64,000 nucleotides of DNA from VFZN01 sp963709325. Its GTDB lineage: Bacteria > Acidobacteriota > Vicinamibacteria > Vicinamibacterales > UBA2999. Shown piece after piece: positions 42,817 to 51,984 of the stretch (position 1 is its first letter; every line of letters begins with the position of its first letter). The notes under the pieces are model-generated. The model ran no database searches, was not told where the DNA came from, and saw only the letters and a list, made by a program, of their open reading frames with translations. Position numbers and translations under genes: made by a program. The DNA lies in the NCBI GenBank assembly GCA_963709325.1, contig CAVPVV010000003.1, positions 3,906,001-3,970,000 on the forward strand, given 5' to 3'.

Positions 42817-43337
42817 AGGAGCATGATGATGTTCAGGGTCAGGTTGTCGCGGATCATGTAGCCGACGAACAGCTCCATGAAGGCGACGAACCCGGCGCTG
42901 AGCGCCAGCGGCGCGGCGCTTGCCAGCCAGAACCCGAAGACCATCGCGCCAATGTCGGCGACGGAGTTGATCACACTGTCGCCGTAATAATCGAGGGCGA
43001 TAGTCGCTTCGCGGTAGCGATTGATCACCATCGGCGTGTTCTCGATGACCTCCCAGGTCGCTTCGAGCGCCAGGGCAATCAGGAAACGCGTGCCGATCGG
43101 GACCCGACGTGCGACCAGCCACAGCAGCGCATAGAACCCGATGCCGTGGATCACGTGCGACGGCGTGTACCAGTCGGTGAGGTGCTGCGAGTTCTCGGAG
43201 CTCATCACGACGCCATGCCACAGCTTGACGTAGCCGCATTTGCAGTACGGCACGTGCCCCATCGCCAGCAGGATTGCGGCACTCGAGATGACGATGGCCG
43301 CGGCCGCAAGGCCAATGCGCGTCTGCTCTCTGGTCAC
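42774..43337 (-). CDS. DUF2585/UPF0314 family membrane protein
   Basis: A 187-residue protein with about four hydrophobic helices. DUF2585-type features are CKCGYVKLWHGVV, SQHLTDWYTPSHVIHG, EATWEVIENTPMVINRYR and YYGDSVINS. No function is established. The start is a GTG at 43337. The gene is convergent with vapC and overlaps its end, and is 36 bp upstream of the end of the dipeptidase gene on the same strand. Confidence 0.88.
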   Translation of the reverse strand: MTREQTRIGLAAAAIVISSAAILLAMGHVPYCKCGYVKLWHGVVMSSENSQHLTDWYTPSHVIHGIGFYALLWLVARRVPIGTRFLIALALEATWEVIENTPMVINRYREATIALDYYGDSVINSVADIGAMVFGFWLASAAPLALSAGFVAFMELFVGYMIRDNLTLNIIMLLYPLDVIKRWQGGG

Positions 43338-43373
43338 AATAGCGGCACCCGTCGCACCTGTCGCACCCGGGTG

Positions 43374-44633
43374 TTACTTGTCGAGAGCCTCGATCGTCGC
43401 GGTGGATGGTCCGCGCATCTTCTGCAGCCGCGCCGCCGCCTGCTCGGCCTGGCGCCAGGCCCGCAGCACGTTGAGGCCGAGGATCTTCTTCACGTCCTCG
43501 TCCTTGTAACCCCGTTTCAGTAGTTCCGCCGTCAGATCGGGGTACTTCGAGACGTCCTCGAGCCCCTGCACGACTTGAGTGATCCCGTCGAAGTCGCCGC
43601 CGAGCCCGATGTGATCGATACCGGCGACCTTGCGGATGTGGTCGATGTGATCGGCGACCTGCTGGAGCGTGGCCCGCGGCGCCGGGTGCTCGGCTCGCCA
43701 CCGCTCCATCCCTGCGTTCACATAGGCGGTGTTACCAGGGAACTGGCCCCGCAGCGACTCCTGTTGCGCCGTCTCGAGCTGGTTCCAGTCGGCCACCGCC
43801 TGCGAAATGAACCCGGGCACGAACGTGACCATCACCACGCCGCCGTTCTTCGGCAGCAGCTGCAGCACATCGTCCGGCACGTTCCGCGGCACGTTGCAGA
43901 TGGCCCGCGCCGACGAGTGCGAGAAGATGACCGGTGCCTCGGCAATCGCGAGCGCGTCCTTCATCGTGTCGGGTGAGGTGTGGCTCAGGTCCACGAGCAT
44001 TCCGAGACGGTTCATCTCCCGGACCACTTCCTCGCCGAACTTCGAGAGGCCGTTCAGTTTGGGCTTGTCGGTGGCCGAATCCGCCCACGGCACGTTCTGC
44101 GAGTGGGTGAGCGTCATGTAGCGGGCGCCCAGCGCGTACATCTGGCGCAGTGTGGCGAGTGAGTTGTCGATGGAGTGCCCGCCCTCCATCCCGATCATCG
44201 AGCCGATTCGCCCGGCCTTGAAGGCTCGCTCCGCAGCGTCGGCGGTCGGCGCGAGCTCGAAGGTCTCGGGCCACCGCTTCGTCATCCGGTGAACGATGTC
44301 GATCTGTTCCAGGGTGGCGCGGACCGCATCCTTGCCCTGCATCTCGGCGGGAACGTAGACCGACCAGAACTGCGCGCCGAGGCCGCCGCGACGCAGACGC
44401 GGGATATCGGTCATCAGCGAAGGGACCGGCTCGGTGATGTCCGCCTTGTTGAAGTCGCCGCCGACGTCGCGCTCCCTGAGCGCCCACGGGTAATCGTTGT
44501 GGCCGTCGATGAGCGGTACTTCCTTGTGCAGCGCCCGCGCTCGGGCGGCGTAATCCTGTGCCGCGACCGGCAACACGGCGGCTACGGCGCCGAACACACC
44601 CAGGGCCCAGGGAAGGAAAGGGATCAAGCGCAT
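43374..44633 (-). CDS. Renal-type dipeptidase (M19), exported
   Basis: A 419-residue protein with a signal peptide (LPWALGVFGAVAAVLPVAAQ). M19 metal ligands and motifs are visible: HxD in LIDGHNDYPWAL, GMEGGHSIDN, VDLSHTS, FSHSSARA and GLGGDFDG. The family cleaves dipeptides, often including D-amino acids, with two zincs. A TACAAT hexamer on the minus strand (44640-44645) ends 6 nt before the ATG, so the transcript should be leaderless. An AAGGCAG inverted repeat begins just upstream. Confidence 0.92.
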   Translation of the reverse strand: MRLIPFLPWALGVFGAVAAVLPVAAQDYAARARALHKEVPLIDGHNDYPWALRERDVGGDFNKADITEPVPSLMTDIPRLRRGGLGAQFWSVYVPAEMQGKDAVRATLEQIDIVHRMTKRWPETFELAPTADAAERAFKAGRIGSMIGMEGGHSIDNSLATLRQMYALGARYMTLTHSQNVPWADSATDKPKLNGLSKFGEEVVREMNRLGMLVDLSHTSPDTMKDALAIAEAPVIFSHSSARAICNVPRNVPDDVLQLLPKNGGVVMVTFVPGFISQAVADWNQLETAQQESLRGQFPGNTAYVNAGMERWRAEHPAPRATLQQVADHIDHIRKVAGIDHIGLGGDFDGITQVVQGLEDVSKYPDLTAELLKRGYKDEDVKKILGLNVLRAWRQAEQAAARLQKMRGPSTATIEALDK

Positions 44634-44639
44634 GGGTGA

Positions 44640-44645
44640 ATTGTA
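44640..44645 (-). promoter_or_regulatory. -10 hexamer TACAAT, 6 nt before the dipeptidase start
   Basis: On the minus strand TACAAT (5 of 6) ends 6 nt before the ATG at 44633. It sits directly beside the heptamer repeat that starts at 44651. Confidence 0.5.
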
Positions 44646-44650
44646 CCGTC

Positions 44651-44724
44651 AAGGCAGAAGGCAGAAGGCAGAAGGCAAAACTTGCTGGCTTCGTTCTGCC
44701 TTGTGCCTTCTGCCTTTTGCCTTC
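44651..44724. repeat. AAGGCAG heptamers arranged as an inverted repeat
   Basis: The left arm 44651-44680 is AAGGCAG repeated with a final AAGGCAAAA. The right arm 44694-44724 is its imperfect complement (CTGCCTTGTGCCTTC, TGCCTTTTGCCTTC). It spans the gap from the LytTR stop to the dipeptidase promoter and could terminate the lyt operon. Confidence 0.75.
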
Positions 44725-45493
44725 ACAGGCGCAGCAGGGTCTCCCGGAGGATGCGCGATTGCAGCCGGCTGACCGGCAGCGACTGGCCGTTGTTGAGGGT
44801 CACCTGGTAGGTCCCGCCGGGCATCGCGCTCACCCGTTGGATGTGGTCCAACGCCGCGAGAGTGCCCCGGCCGAGGCGTACGAAGCGGCGTGGATCCAGA
44901 CGTGCAGCCAGAGCGTGCAGGGGATGGACCAGGGTGTAGCGATCGTTCGCGGTCGTCGTCAGGTGCAGGATCTCGCCGTCGGCGACGATTGACGCGACCT
45001 GCCGGACCGGCAGGATGACGACGTCGTCTTTCGCGCGGACCGGAATCCGCTCGAGATACTGTTTCCGGGTCGCCGCGTCGAATGCGGCGGAGGCCGCCGC
45101 CAGGTGCTTTCCGCGATCGCCGCTTGCCTCGCGCTCGCGGGCCCGCTCGATCGTCGCCGCGAGCCGCTCGCGCCCCACCGGCTTCAGCAGGTAGTCCACC
45201 GCGTTCAATTCGAACGCCTCCACCGCGAACTCGTCGTAGGCGGTGACGAACGCCACCATCGGGGCCGCTCCGGCCTTCAGCAGCCGTGCGGCGTCGAGCC
45301 CGCCGAGTTCCGGCATCTGGAGGTCGAGCAGCGCCAGCGACGGCTTCGTCTCGGCAATCAGGTCGAGCGCTTCACGGCCGTTCGATGCTTCGCCGACCAC
45401 CTCGACGTCCGGGAACGTCTTCAGGAGGTTGCCAAGGAACCGGCGGGCCGGCCGCTCATCGTCCGCGAGGACGACTCGCAACGGCTTGGGCAT
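44723..45493 (-). CDS. LytTR-family response regulator
   Basis: A 256-residue regulator. The receiver has its acidic pocket (VVLADDERPARR), phospho-Asp in LALLDLQMPELGG and the switch Lys (DYLLKPVGRERL). The C-terminal LytTR DNA-binding domain includes RIPVRAKDDVVILPV and GRGTLAALDHI. The start at 45493 is preferred over 45520 because MPKPLRVVLADDE is the natural N-terminus. The sensor kinase gene overlaps it by 38 bp, so both come from one mRNA. Confidence 0.92.
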   Translation of the reverse strand: MPKPLRVVLADDERPARRFLGNLLKTFPDVEVVGEASNGREALDLIAETKPSLALLDLQMPELGGLDAARLLKAGAAPMVAFVTAYDEFAVEAFELNAVDYLLKPVGRERLAATIERAREREASGDRGKHLAAASAAFDAATRKQYLERIPVRAKDDVVILPVRQVASIVADGEILHLTTTANDRYTLVHPLHALAARLDPRRFVRLGRGTLAALDHIQRVSAMPGGTYQVTLNNGQSLPVSRLQSRILRETLLRL

Positions 45494-47381
45494 GCAATTC
45501 CTCCGGGTGAACGGACGCATCGGTCAGCGGGAGCATGATCGTCGCCACGGTGTACCCGCGCTCGTCGGCGGACAGGGTGAAGCTGGCTTTCTCGGCGTAG
45601 TGACCCTGGAGCCGCCGGCCGACGTTCTCGAGCCCGACGTGGTCGCCATCGCGGAGGCGCGGCTCCGACAGCGGCGCTCCGGTGTTGCGAACGACGATGC
45701 GAAGGCGAGTCGAAGCGTCGTCCGGATCGGCACGGTCGGCGATGATGTCGACGTCGCCGCCGCTCGCGCTCGGCGCGACACCGTGCTTGATGGCGTTCTC
45801 GACGAGCGGCTGGACGATCAGAGACGGGATGGCGACGCTGCGCAGCGAGTCGGGCACCTCGACCCGGACCCGCAGGCGCTCCTCGAACCGTTCCCGCTCG
45901 ATGTCGAGGTAGTGCTCGACGAGGTCGATTTCGCGGCCGAGCGTGGTGAACTCTCCCTCCGGCCGAAGCACGCCGCGCAACAGCCGCGTCAGCCGGAGCA
46001 GTGTGTCGAGTGCCCGCGACGGCGCCGAGTCGATCAGGTAGCCGATCGTGGTGAGCGCGTTGAAGAGGAAGTGCGGGTTGATCTGCGCCCGCAACGCCTT
46101 CAGCTCGGCTTCGGCGGCGAGCTTCAGCATCTCCTCTTCGCGCAGCTGGGTCTCGTAGCGCTCGAGCGTGAGCCGGATTGCGTCGATGCGGCGCGCCGCC
46201 ATCACCGCAACCGCGTCGAATAGCGCCTCGTCGTCGGAGAGCAGCCGCCGGCCGCCGGTTAACTCGCCGACATGGATGAACAGGTGCGGTCGATCCGTGG
46301 TCGCCACGATCGCCGTGCGAGACGGAACGGCGCCGGTCCGCACGACCTGCCAATCGGATTCCCGCTGATGTCCGTCGAGGGCGGCCTGCTGTTCGTTTGT
46401 CCACCAGACCTCGCGAGCGCTGAAGATCGCGGCCAGCCGTTGGCAGACGGTGTCCATCACGTCCGGCAGTGCCGCCTGGTCGTCGATCGTCCGCCCGATG
46501 TCGGCGCGGAGCTCGCCGTAATCGGCACGGCCGAGCAGCACCGCATCCACGAAATGGACGACGGCGCGCCGGAGCCAGGGGGCGACCAGCGCGGTGGCCA
46601 CCCACAACGACAGCAGCAGGCCGACCGATGCCGGGCCCGACGGGACGGCCGCGACTACCGAGTACGCGGCCAGCGTCACGGTGACGATCGCCAGCAGCGT
46701 CAGCGCCTGCTTGAGGAAGAGATCGCCGAGCGCGAAGCGATAATTCTGGTAGAGCATGGCGAACGCCAGCGGGATCGCCGCGTGATGTCCGAGCAGCTGC
46801 ATCCACCAGCTGTCGGTGCTCGAGTGGAAACTCCCCAGGTGCGTTGCCGAGACGGCGAAGAGAACCAGCGCCAGTACCCACAATGCCCGGCGGCCGTTCG
46901 GTTGCGCGCGGGTGATGAACGCGAGCGGCACGATCAGCACGCTGAAAGAAACAGTCAGGAGCTGGAACGCCAGTGTCGATGCCGCCGGGTTGCCGGAGAT
47001 CACGGTGCGGACATGAAGGACCGCGGCCGACACCGCCAGGGCGTAGGCGAACGCAATCACAGCGCGGCTGTAGCGAAGATCGCGGGCGACCGAGTGCACG
47101 ACAACCGCGGCCAGCAATCCGAGAGCGGGAAACGAGAGCGCGGAGAGTCCGACGCTGTCATCAGCCAGTCCCAGCCGCGGCAGGGCATAGGCGGCCAACT
47201 CGCCAAGATTCCAGGAGAGCCCCAGGAGGGCGGTGGCGAGCGGCAGCCAGTCGCGACGGGTCCGTGCCTCGGGCGGGCGGGCGGCGCCGCGCACGACGAG
47301 CGCGAGGAGCATCGCGTAGAGAGCAGTGCCGGTGACAAAGCCGACCAGGTTGAGGACGTCGGCCGCGTTCGAGGCGGTCAC
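45456..47381 (-). CDS. LytS-type sensor histidine kinase
   Basis: A 641-residue sensor. Six to eight hydrophobic helices fill residues ~1-270. A GAF-like middle follows (ADYGELRADIGRTIDDQ, VMDTVCQRLAAIFSA). The His_kinase/HATPase C-terminus has the phospho-His in INPHFLFNALTTIGYL, the N box VQPLVENAIKHG and HVGLENVGRRL. It should phosphorylate the LytTR regulator encoded immediately downstream. The start is a GTG at 47381, 6 nt after TAGAAT on the minus strand. Confidence 0.92.
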   Translation of the reverse strand: MTASNAADVLNLVGFVTGTALYAMLLALVVRGAARPPEARTRRDWLPLATALLGLSWNLGELAAYALPRLGLADDSVGLSALSFPALGLLAAVVVHSVARDLRYSRAVIAFAYALAVSAAVLHVRTVISGNPAASTLAFQLLTVSFSVLIVPLAFITRAQPNGRRALWVLALVLFAVSATHLGSFHSSTDSWWMQLLGHHAAIPLAFAMLYQNYRFALGDLFLKQALTLLAIVTVTLAAYSVVAAVPSGPASVGLLLSLWVATALVAPWLRRAVVHFVDAVLLGRADYGELRADIGRTIDDQAALPDVMDTVCQRLAAIFSAREVWWTNEQQAALDGHQRESDWQVVRTGAVPSRTAIVATTDRPHLFIHVGELTGGRRLLSDDEALFDAVAVMAARRIDAIRLTLERYETQLREEEMLKLAAEAELKALRAQINPHFLFNALTTIGYLIDSAPSRALDTLLRLTRLLRGVLRPEGEFTTLGREIDLVEHYLDIERERFEERLRVRVEVPDSLRSVAIPSLIVQPLVENAIKHGVAPSASGGDVDIIADRADPDDASTRLRIVVRNTGAPLSEPRLRDGDHVGLENVGRRLQGHYAEKASFTLSADERGYTVATIMLPLTDASVHPEELHAQAVASRPRGR

Positions 47382-47387
47382 CCTTCG

Positions 47388-47393
47388 ATTCTA
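47388..47393 (-). promoter_or_regulatory. -10 hexamer TAGAAT, 6 nt before the LytS start
   Basis: On the minus strand TAGAAT ends 6 nt before the GTG at 47381. There is no Shine-Dalgarno sequence between, so the mRNA is probably leaderless. Confidence 0.5.
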
Positions 47394-47421
47394 GCGAGGT
47401 CACCAGCCGAGGGCACGCGAC

Positions 47422-47427
47422 TATAAT
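47422..47427 (+). promoter_or_regulatory. -10 hexamer TATAAT upstream of the M20 gene
   Basis: A perfect TATAAT lies 64 nt before the ATG at 47492. Transcription would start near 47434, so the heptamer repeat at 47442-47478 would be inside the 5' leader. The divergent lytS promoter is 29 bp away. Confidence 0.5.
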
Positions 47428-47441
47428 CCGGGCACTCGGTC

Positions 47442-47478
47442 AAGGCAGAAGGCAGAAGAAAGGCAGAAGGCAGAAGGT
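47442..47478. repeat. AAGGCAG heptamer repeat in a predicted 5' leader
   Basis: Two blocks of imperfect AAGGCAG units separated by an AGAA insertion. The flank GTCAAGGCAG matches the start of the 44651 copy. The repeat ends just before an AAGGAG ribosome binding site (47481-47486). Confidence 0.8.
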
Positions 47479-47491
47479 CCAAGGAGCCACG

Positions 47492-49153
47492 ATGCGTACG
47501 ATCTCGCTCGTCGCAGCGACATGCTTACTCGCGATTGCGCTGGCGCCCTTCGGGTCGCGGCGCGCGGTTGCCGCCGATCAGCAGGGGAGTCCTGCGCCGG
47601 CTGCGAGCGTGGATCCGAGGGTGGCGAAGCTGAAGGCGCTGCTGGACTCCGACGTCTCGTCTCCGGCGATGTTCGATCTTGGCCAGCAGATGAACGACAT
47701 GGTGTTCAGCTTCGGCGAGATCGGCTTCCAGGAAGTCGAGACGCAGAAGTATCTCGGCCGGCTGCTGCGCGAGAACGGCTTCACAGTGCAGGACGGCGTC
47801 GCCGGCATTCCGACAGCGTGGGTCGCGCGGTGGGGATCGGGCCAGCCGGTGATTGCCTTCGGCTCCGACATCGATGGCATTCCTCAGGGATCGCAGAAGC
47901 CGGGCGTGGCGTATCACGATCCGATGGTCGAGGGCGCCCCCGGCCACGGCGAGGGGCACAACTCCGGCACGCCGCTCAATATCGTCGCCGCGCTCGCCGT
48001 GAAGCGTGTCATGGAGCGCGAGAAGCTGCCGGGCACGCTGATGATCTGGCCGGGCGTCGCCGAGGAACTGCTCGGTGCCAAGGCCTACTACGTGCGCGCC
48101 GGCCTCTTCAAGGATGTGGACGTGGTGCTCTACAACCACGTCGGCGCGAATCTCTCGACGAGATGGGGCGATGGCGGCGGCAGCGGCCTGGTCTCGCTCG
48201 AGTACACCTTCGAAGGCGAAACGGCCCACAGCGCCGGCGCGCCGTGGCGGGGGCGGTCGGCCCTCGACGCCGTCGAGCTGATGGACACCGGCTGGAACTT
48301 CCGCCGCGAGCACCTCCGGCTCTCGCAGCGCACCCACTACGTGATCACCAACGGCGGCGATCAGCCGAACGTCGTGCCGAGGAACGCGAGCGTCTGGTAC
48401 TACTTCCGCGAGACCGACTACGACTCGATCAAGAACATGTGGGACATCGGTGACAAGATGGCGCAGGGCGCCGCGCTGATGACCAACACCACCTGGAAGT
48501 CGCGGATCCTCGGCTCGGCGTGGCCGAGCCACATGAACCGGACGCTGGCCGAAACGATGTACGCCAACATCCAGCAGGTCGGGCTGCCGAAATGGAGCGA
48601 TGACGACATCGCGCTCGCCAAGGCGACGCAGCGGGTGATGAACGTGCCCGAGATCGGGCTCGCGACCGGCCCGATCGGACCGCTCCGCGGCCGCGAGCGG
48701 ATTCCCGACGAGGAGAAGTTCGGCGGCCCGTCCGACGATGTCGGCGACATCACGTGGAACGTGCCGACGGTGACACTGAGCTACCCGGCGAACTTCCAGG
48801 CCGGTCCCGGCCACAACTGGGCGAATGCAATCCCGATGGCCACGCCAATCGCGCACAAGGGCGTGAACGCCGGCGCCCGCGTGGTCGCGCTCACCGCGAT
48901 GGATTTGCTGCTCCGCCCCGAGCTGGTCAGGCAGGCCCGCGACTACTTCGAAAACGTTCAGCTGAAGCAGCGCAAGTACGTGCCCTTCATTCGCCCCGAC
49001 GATCAGCCCGCCACGTATCTCAACGCCGAGACGATGGCGCGATATCGGCCTGAAATGCGGAAGTACTACTTCGATACGACGAAGTACAAAACATACCTGG
49101 AGCAGATGAAGGCGCAGTTCGGCTATAGCTACCCCGCGGTGAAAACGCAGTAA
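47492..49153 (+). CDS. M20-family amidohydrolase (AbgB-like), exported
   Basis: A 553-residue protein with a signal peptide (LVAATCLLAIALAPFG...AVAA). The M20 di-metal fold shows FGSDIDGIPQGSQ, GHGEGHNSGTPL, the catalytic EE in GVAEELLGAK and LYNHVGANL, plus a dimerisation domain. It resembles p-aminobenzoyl-glutamate hydrolase subunit B and related amidases. AAGGAG, 5 nt before the ATG, is a real ribosome binding site. The substrate is not certain. Confidence 0.88.
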   Translation: MRTISLVAATCLLAIALAPFGSRRAVAADQQGSPAPAASVDPRVAKLKALLDSDVSSPAMFDLGQQMNDMVFSFGEIGFQEVETQKYLGRLLRENGFTVQDGVAGIPTAWVARWGSGQPVIAFGSDIDGIPQGSQKPGVAYHDPMVEGAPGHGEGHNSGTPLNIVAALAVKRVMEREKLPGTLMIWPGVAEELLGAKAYYVRAGLFKDVDVVLYNHVGANLSTRWGDGGGSGLVSLEYTFEGETAHSAGAPWRGRSALDAVELMDTGWNFRREHLRLSQRTHYVITNGGDQPNVVPRNASVWYYFRETDYDSIKNMWDIGDKMAQGAALMTNTTWKSRILGSAWPSHMNRTLAETMYANIQQVGLPKWSDDDIALAKATQRVMNVPEIGLATGPIGPLRGRERIPDEEKFGGPSDDVGDITWNVPTVTLSYPANFQAGPGHNWANAIPMATPIAHKGVNAGARVVALTAMDLLLRPELVRQARDYFENVQLKQRKYVPFIRPDDQPATYLNAETMARYRPEMRKYYFDTTKYKTYLEQMKAQFGYSYPAVKTQ

Positions 49154-49154
49154 G

Positions 49155-49952
49155 TTGACGGTCCCCAGACTTCGGCCGGTCACCCTGCCCATCGAGCACG
49201 GCGGGTGGGGGTTTGTGTTCGAGCCGATCGTCATCGCGCTGCTCGCGGCGCCCTCCGTGGCCGCCGTGTGCCTCGCCGGCGCGGCCGTCGCCGCCTTCCT
49301 GGCCCGGCAGCCGCTCAAGGTGGTGCTCGACGACTGGCTTCGCCGCCGCAATGTCTCGCGGACGGCCTGGGCGCGGGCCATCGCGGCAGCGTACCTGCTG
49401 ACGGCAACGCTGCTGCTGGTGGCCGCGACGCGAGTCTCCGCACGGTCGTTCTGGCCGCTCGCCATCGTGGTGGCGCCGCTTGCGGCGATCACGCTGTGGT
49501 TCGACGCCAGGGGCGAGAGCCGGCGGCTGATGCCGGAGCTGGCCGGCGCGATTGCGCTCGGGGCGGTGGCCGGCGCCGCGGGCCTCGCCGACGGCTGGCC
49601 CGGGCCGCTGGCGCTGTCGCTGTGGGTCTCGGCGCTCGTTTGCGTGCTGCCGGCGATCGTGACCGTCCGCGAACGCGTGCGACGGCTGCACGGGGAGACC
49701 GCGGACACCTGGACGGTGGCGAATGCACACGCGCTGGCGGTGTTGGCGGCAATGGTCGCGGTCACCGCCCAGGCCATGCCAACGGCGGTGCCGGTGATCG
49801 CGCTCTACCTTGCGCTGCGTGCCGCGTGGGACCTTAGGCCCGGCGCTCCTCCCGCGCGCGCCGCCGCCATCGGCCTTCGCGAGCTGGTCACCGGGCTCGT
49901 CGCCGCCGGCGCCATAGGCGCGACGTGGGCGGCCTGGCAGGTCAGGCCCTGA
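49155..49952 (+). CDS. YwiC-like family membrane protein
   Basis: A 265-residue protein with about 8 hydrophobic helices. The family start (PVTLPIEHGGWGFVFEPIVIALL) is clear. YwiC-like proteins are uncharacterised. The start is a TTG at 49155, one base after the stop of the M20 gene; no good ATG/GTG with that N-terminus is present. It is likely co-transcribed with the upstream hydrolase. Confidence 0.8.
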   Translation: MTVPRLRPVTLPIEHGGWGFVFEPIVIALLAAPSVAAVCLAGAAVAAFLARQPLKVVLDDWLRRRNVSRTAWARAIAAAYLLTATLLLVAATRVSARSFWPLAIVVAPLAAITLWFDARGESRRLMPELAGAIALGAVAGAAGLADGWPGPLALSLWVSALVCVLPAIVTVRERVRRLHGETADTWTVANAHALAVLAAMVAVTAQAMPTAVPVIALYLALRAAWDLRPGAPPARAAAIGLRELVTGLVAAGAIGATWAAWQVRP

Positions 49953-49975
49953 ACCCGATAACGTCAACCGAGCCG

Positions 49976-51865
49976 TTATGCCGTGGCCCAGTCGGGGTTC
50001 TCCGTCAGCCGCGTGCCGTCCTGCCGGAACGCCCCGATCAGCCGCTGAATGCGACGCTCCGCTTCGCCGAGATCGTGGTTGTCGATGTTGATATTGAGCA
50101 GATCGATATACCACGGCAGCTTGAGCGGGTCCTCGACGTAGGCGCGGACGATCGCCCTCGCGATCGGCAGCGTCGTCTGCTTCGAGTCGTCGTGGACGTC
50201 GCGGTTACCCGCCTTCAGGAGCTTGTCGTATTCCTCCTGCAGCAGCCGCTCGAAGAGCGCTGAGGAAAATCGATCGCCCGCCTTCGCGCCGGTCGCCGGA
50301 TCGTCATCGGTCAGCGTGGCCTTCTTGTGCAGCCACTCCCACAGGATGCTCAGGCGGATCTCGCCTGTCGCCATGTCCTCCATCAGGTAGAGCACGTCCT
50401 CGTTGCCGAAGAAATCGGCCGGCTTCAAGGCGGCGGCCTGGAGCCCCTGGCCGAAGGCGTTACCGTACTGGATGGCGACGCTCAGCAGGTCGCGAGCGCC
50501 GCGCACGGTTCGTGGCGCGGGCTCGAGCTGCATCTGCAGTTCGGCGTCGGCGTCGGTATAGCCGACCGGCGGGAACGAACGTCCGAGCTGGTTCGCCTGC
50601 CCCACCCGCTCCCACACCGGCCGGACAATGTGGACCATCTTCCAGTGGGCGACCCATTTGCCGCTGGCGCCTTCACGCTGCTCGCGCTCGGCGCCGGCGA
50701 CCGCGCGCTTCATCCCGGCCTCTACGCCGGCCTGCGATCCGACCGGGATGTTCGGCTCCATCCCGCCCTGCCACAGCGCGAATCGTCCGTTCCGATCGGG
50801 CGTGTTGACGGCTCGACGCACGCGGTCTTCGTAGTGGCGCATGTAGCCGTAGGTCATCGTGATCGCGTCGATGTTGGGGTTCATGAACTCCGGATCCCAG
50901 GTCATCGCGTCCGACACGCTGTTGATGTAGTCCCACCGGCCGGTGTTGAAGCCGACGAAGCGGCCGCCGAGCGCGGCCCGAATCTCCATCAACTGAAAGC
51001 ACGCTTCGATCTGCTCGACGAGCACGTAGGTCTTGATGCTGCCGTCCGGCAGGCCCACGTGCCGCTCGAGGCTCGCCAGGATGTCGTGCCAGAGCGCTGC
51101 CTCGTCGGCAGTCTGGATCTTCGGCAGATAGAGCACCAGCGATCGGCCGCGCTCGCGCAGCCGGGCCTGGTTGGCGACGATGAACAAGGCGGCGTCGACG
51201 ATCGAGGCGGAGAAGCCGGCGCCATCGCTCCAGCGCACGTGACGATCGTCGAGGTGCAGGCCGCGGGCCCGAAACATCAGCGTGGTGAAGTCGAGCTGCG
51301 CCCGCCAGTCGGGAATCGTCGCGTGCCCGAAGAAACCCTCCGCCCATCGGTTCATCTCGCTTGCAACCTGCTCGGCCACCCGCAGAAACGCATCGTCGCG
51401 ATCGATCGCGAGTCGCAGGCTCCGCTGGTTCTCGAGCGACATAGTCGAAACCTGGCCGAGCGCGTCCTCGCCGTCGAACATCCAGCCGTCGGCGCCCGAC
51501 AGGAGCGCGTAGGCCACGTTCCTCAGATTCTGCTCGACCGGGGCGTGCGGGCGAGCGGCAGGCCCGGTGCCCTGGATCCACTGCCGCTGCAGATCGTGCG
51601 GAATCTCGCTGCCGTCGAACTGCCCATCGCGCGCCGCCTGGACGGTGAGTGAGGTGCGGCCGATGCGGCTGGCCGGATCGAGAAACGCGATCCGGCGCCC
51701 GGCGCGGGCGCGATCGGCGCGCCGCTCGATCCGCGCCGCCATCAGCGCGTGGCGATCGCGATCGAGCGGCGCGATGGCCCTGAGGGCATCCAGCGCGGCC
51801 GGCGTGTAGACGTCGGCGTAGTCTTTGGTGAGATTGCTGCGAACTTCGATCGACGGTTGCGACAT
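49976..51865 (-). CDS. Malate synthase A-like protein
   Basis: A 629-residue TIM-barrel protein. Malate synthase features are GADGWMFDGEDALGQ, the catalytic-Glu region YVLVEQIEACFQLMEI, FVGFNTGRWDYINSVS and GGMEPNIPVGS, with a long C-terminal helical domain (FGNEDVLYLMEDMATGEIRL). It should condense glyoxylate and acetyl-CoA to malate. It is about 100 residues longer than typical AceB. No isocitrate lyase is in the window. The neighbouring OFA-family transporter gene lies 120 bp upstream on the same strand and may supply a related organic acid. Confidence 0.78.
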   Translation of the reverse strand: MSQPSIEVRSNLTKDYADVYTPAALDALRAIAPLDRDRHALMAARIERRADRARAGRRIAFLDPASRIGRTSLTVQAARDGQFDGSEIPHDLQRQWIQGTGPAARPHAPVEQNLRNVAYALLSGADGWMFDGEDALGQVSTMSLENQRSLRLAIDRDDAFLRVAEQVASEMNRWAEGFFGHATIPDWRAQLDFTTLMFRARGLHLDDRHVRWSDGAGFSASIVDAALFIVANQARLRERGRSLVLYLPKIQTADEAALWHDILASLERHVGLPDGSIKTYVLVEQIEACFQLMEIRAALGGRFVGFNTGRWDYINSVSDAMTWDPEFMNPNIDAITMTYGYMRHYEDRVRRAVNTPDRNGRFALWQGGMEPNIPVGSQAGVEAGMKRAVAGAEREQREGASGKWVAHWKMVHIVRPVWERVGQANQLGRSFPPVGYTDADAELQMQLEPAPRTVRGARDLLSVAIQYGNAFGQGLQAAALKPADFFGNEDVLYLMEDMATGEIRLSILWEWLHKKATLTDDDPATGAKAGDRFSSALFERLLQEEYDKLLKAGNRDVHDDSKQTTLPIARAIVRAYVEDPLKLPWYIDLLNINIDNHDLGEAERRIQRLIGAFRQDGTRLTENPDWATA

Positions 51866-51984
51866 GGCGTCAGTTTAGGAAACAGGCTCCAGGATCTGGG
51901 CTTCAGGCTCGAGGAAGAACTCTTGTCTCGCTGTTGCGACGCGCGTTGCGGCCCAAGCCTTCCGCGGCCGCGCAGCCGCGACGA

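Noticed and set aside
47525..49777. A 750-codon open frame antisense to the M20 and YwiC-like genes
   Set aside because: Arg/Ala-rich, no domain, and opposite to two clear genes.
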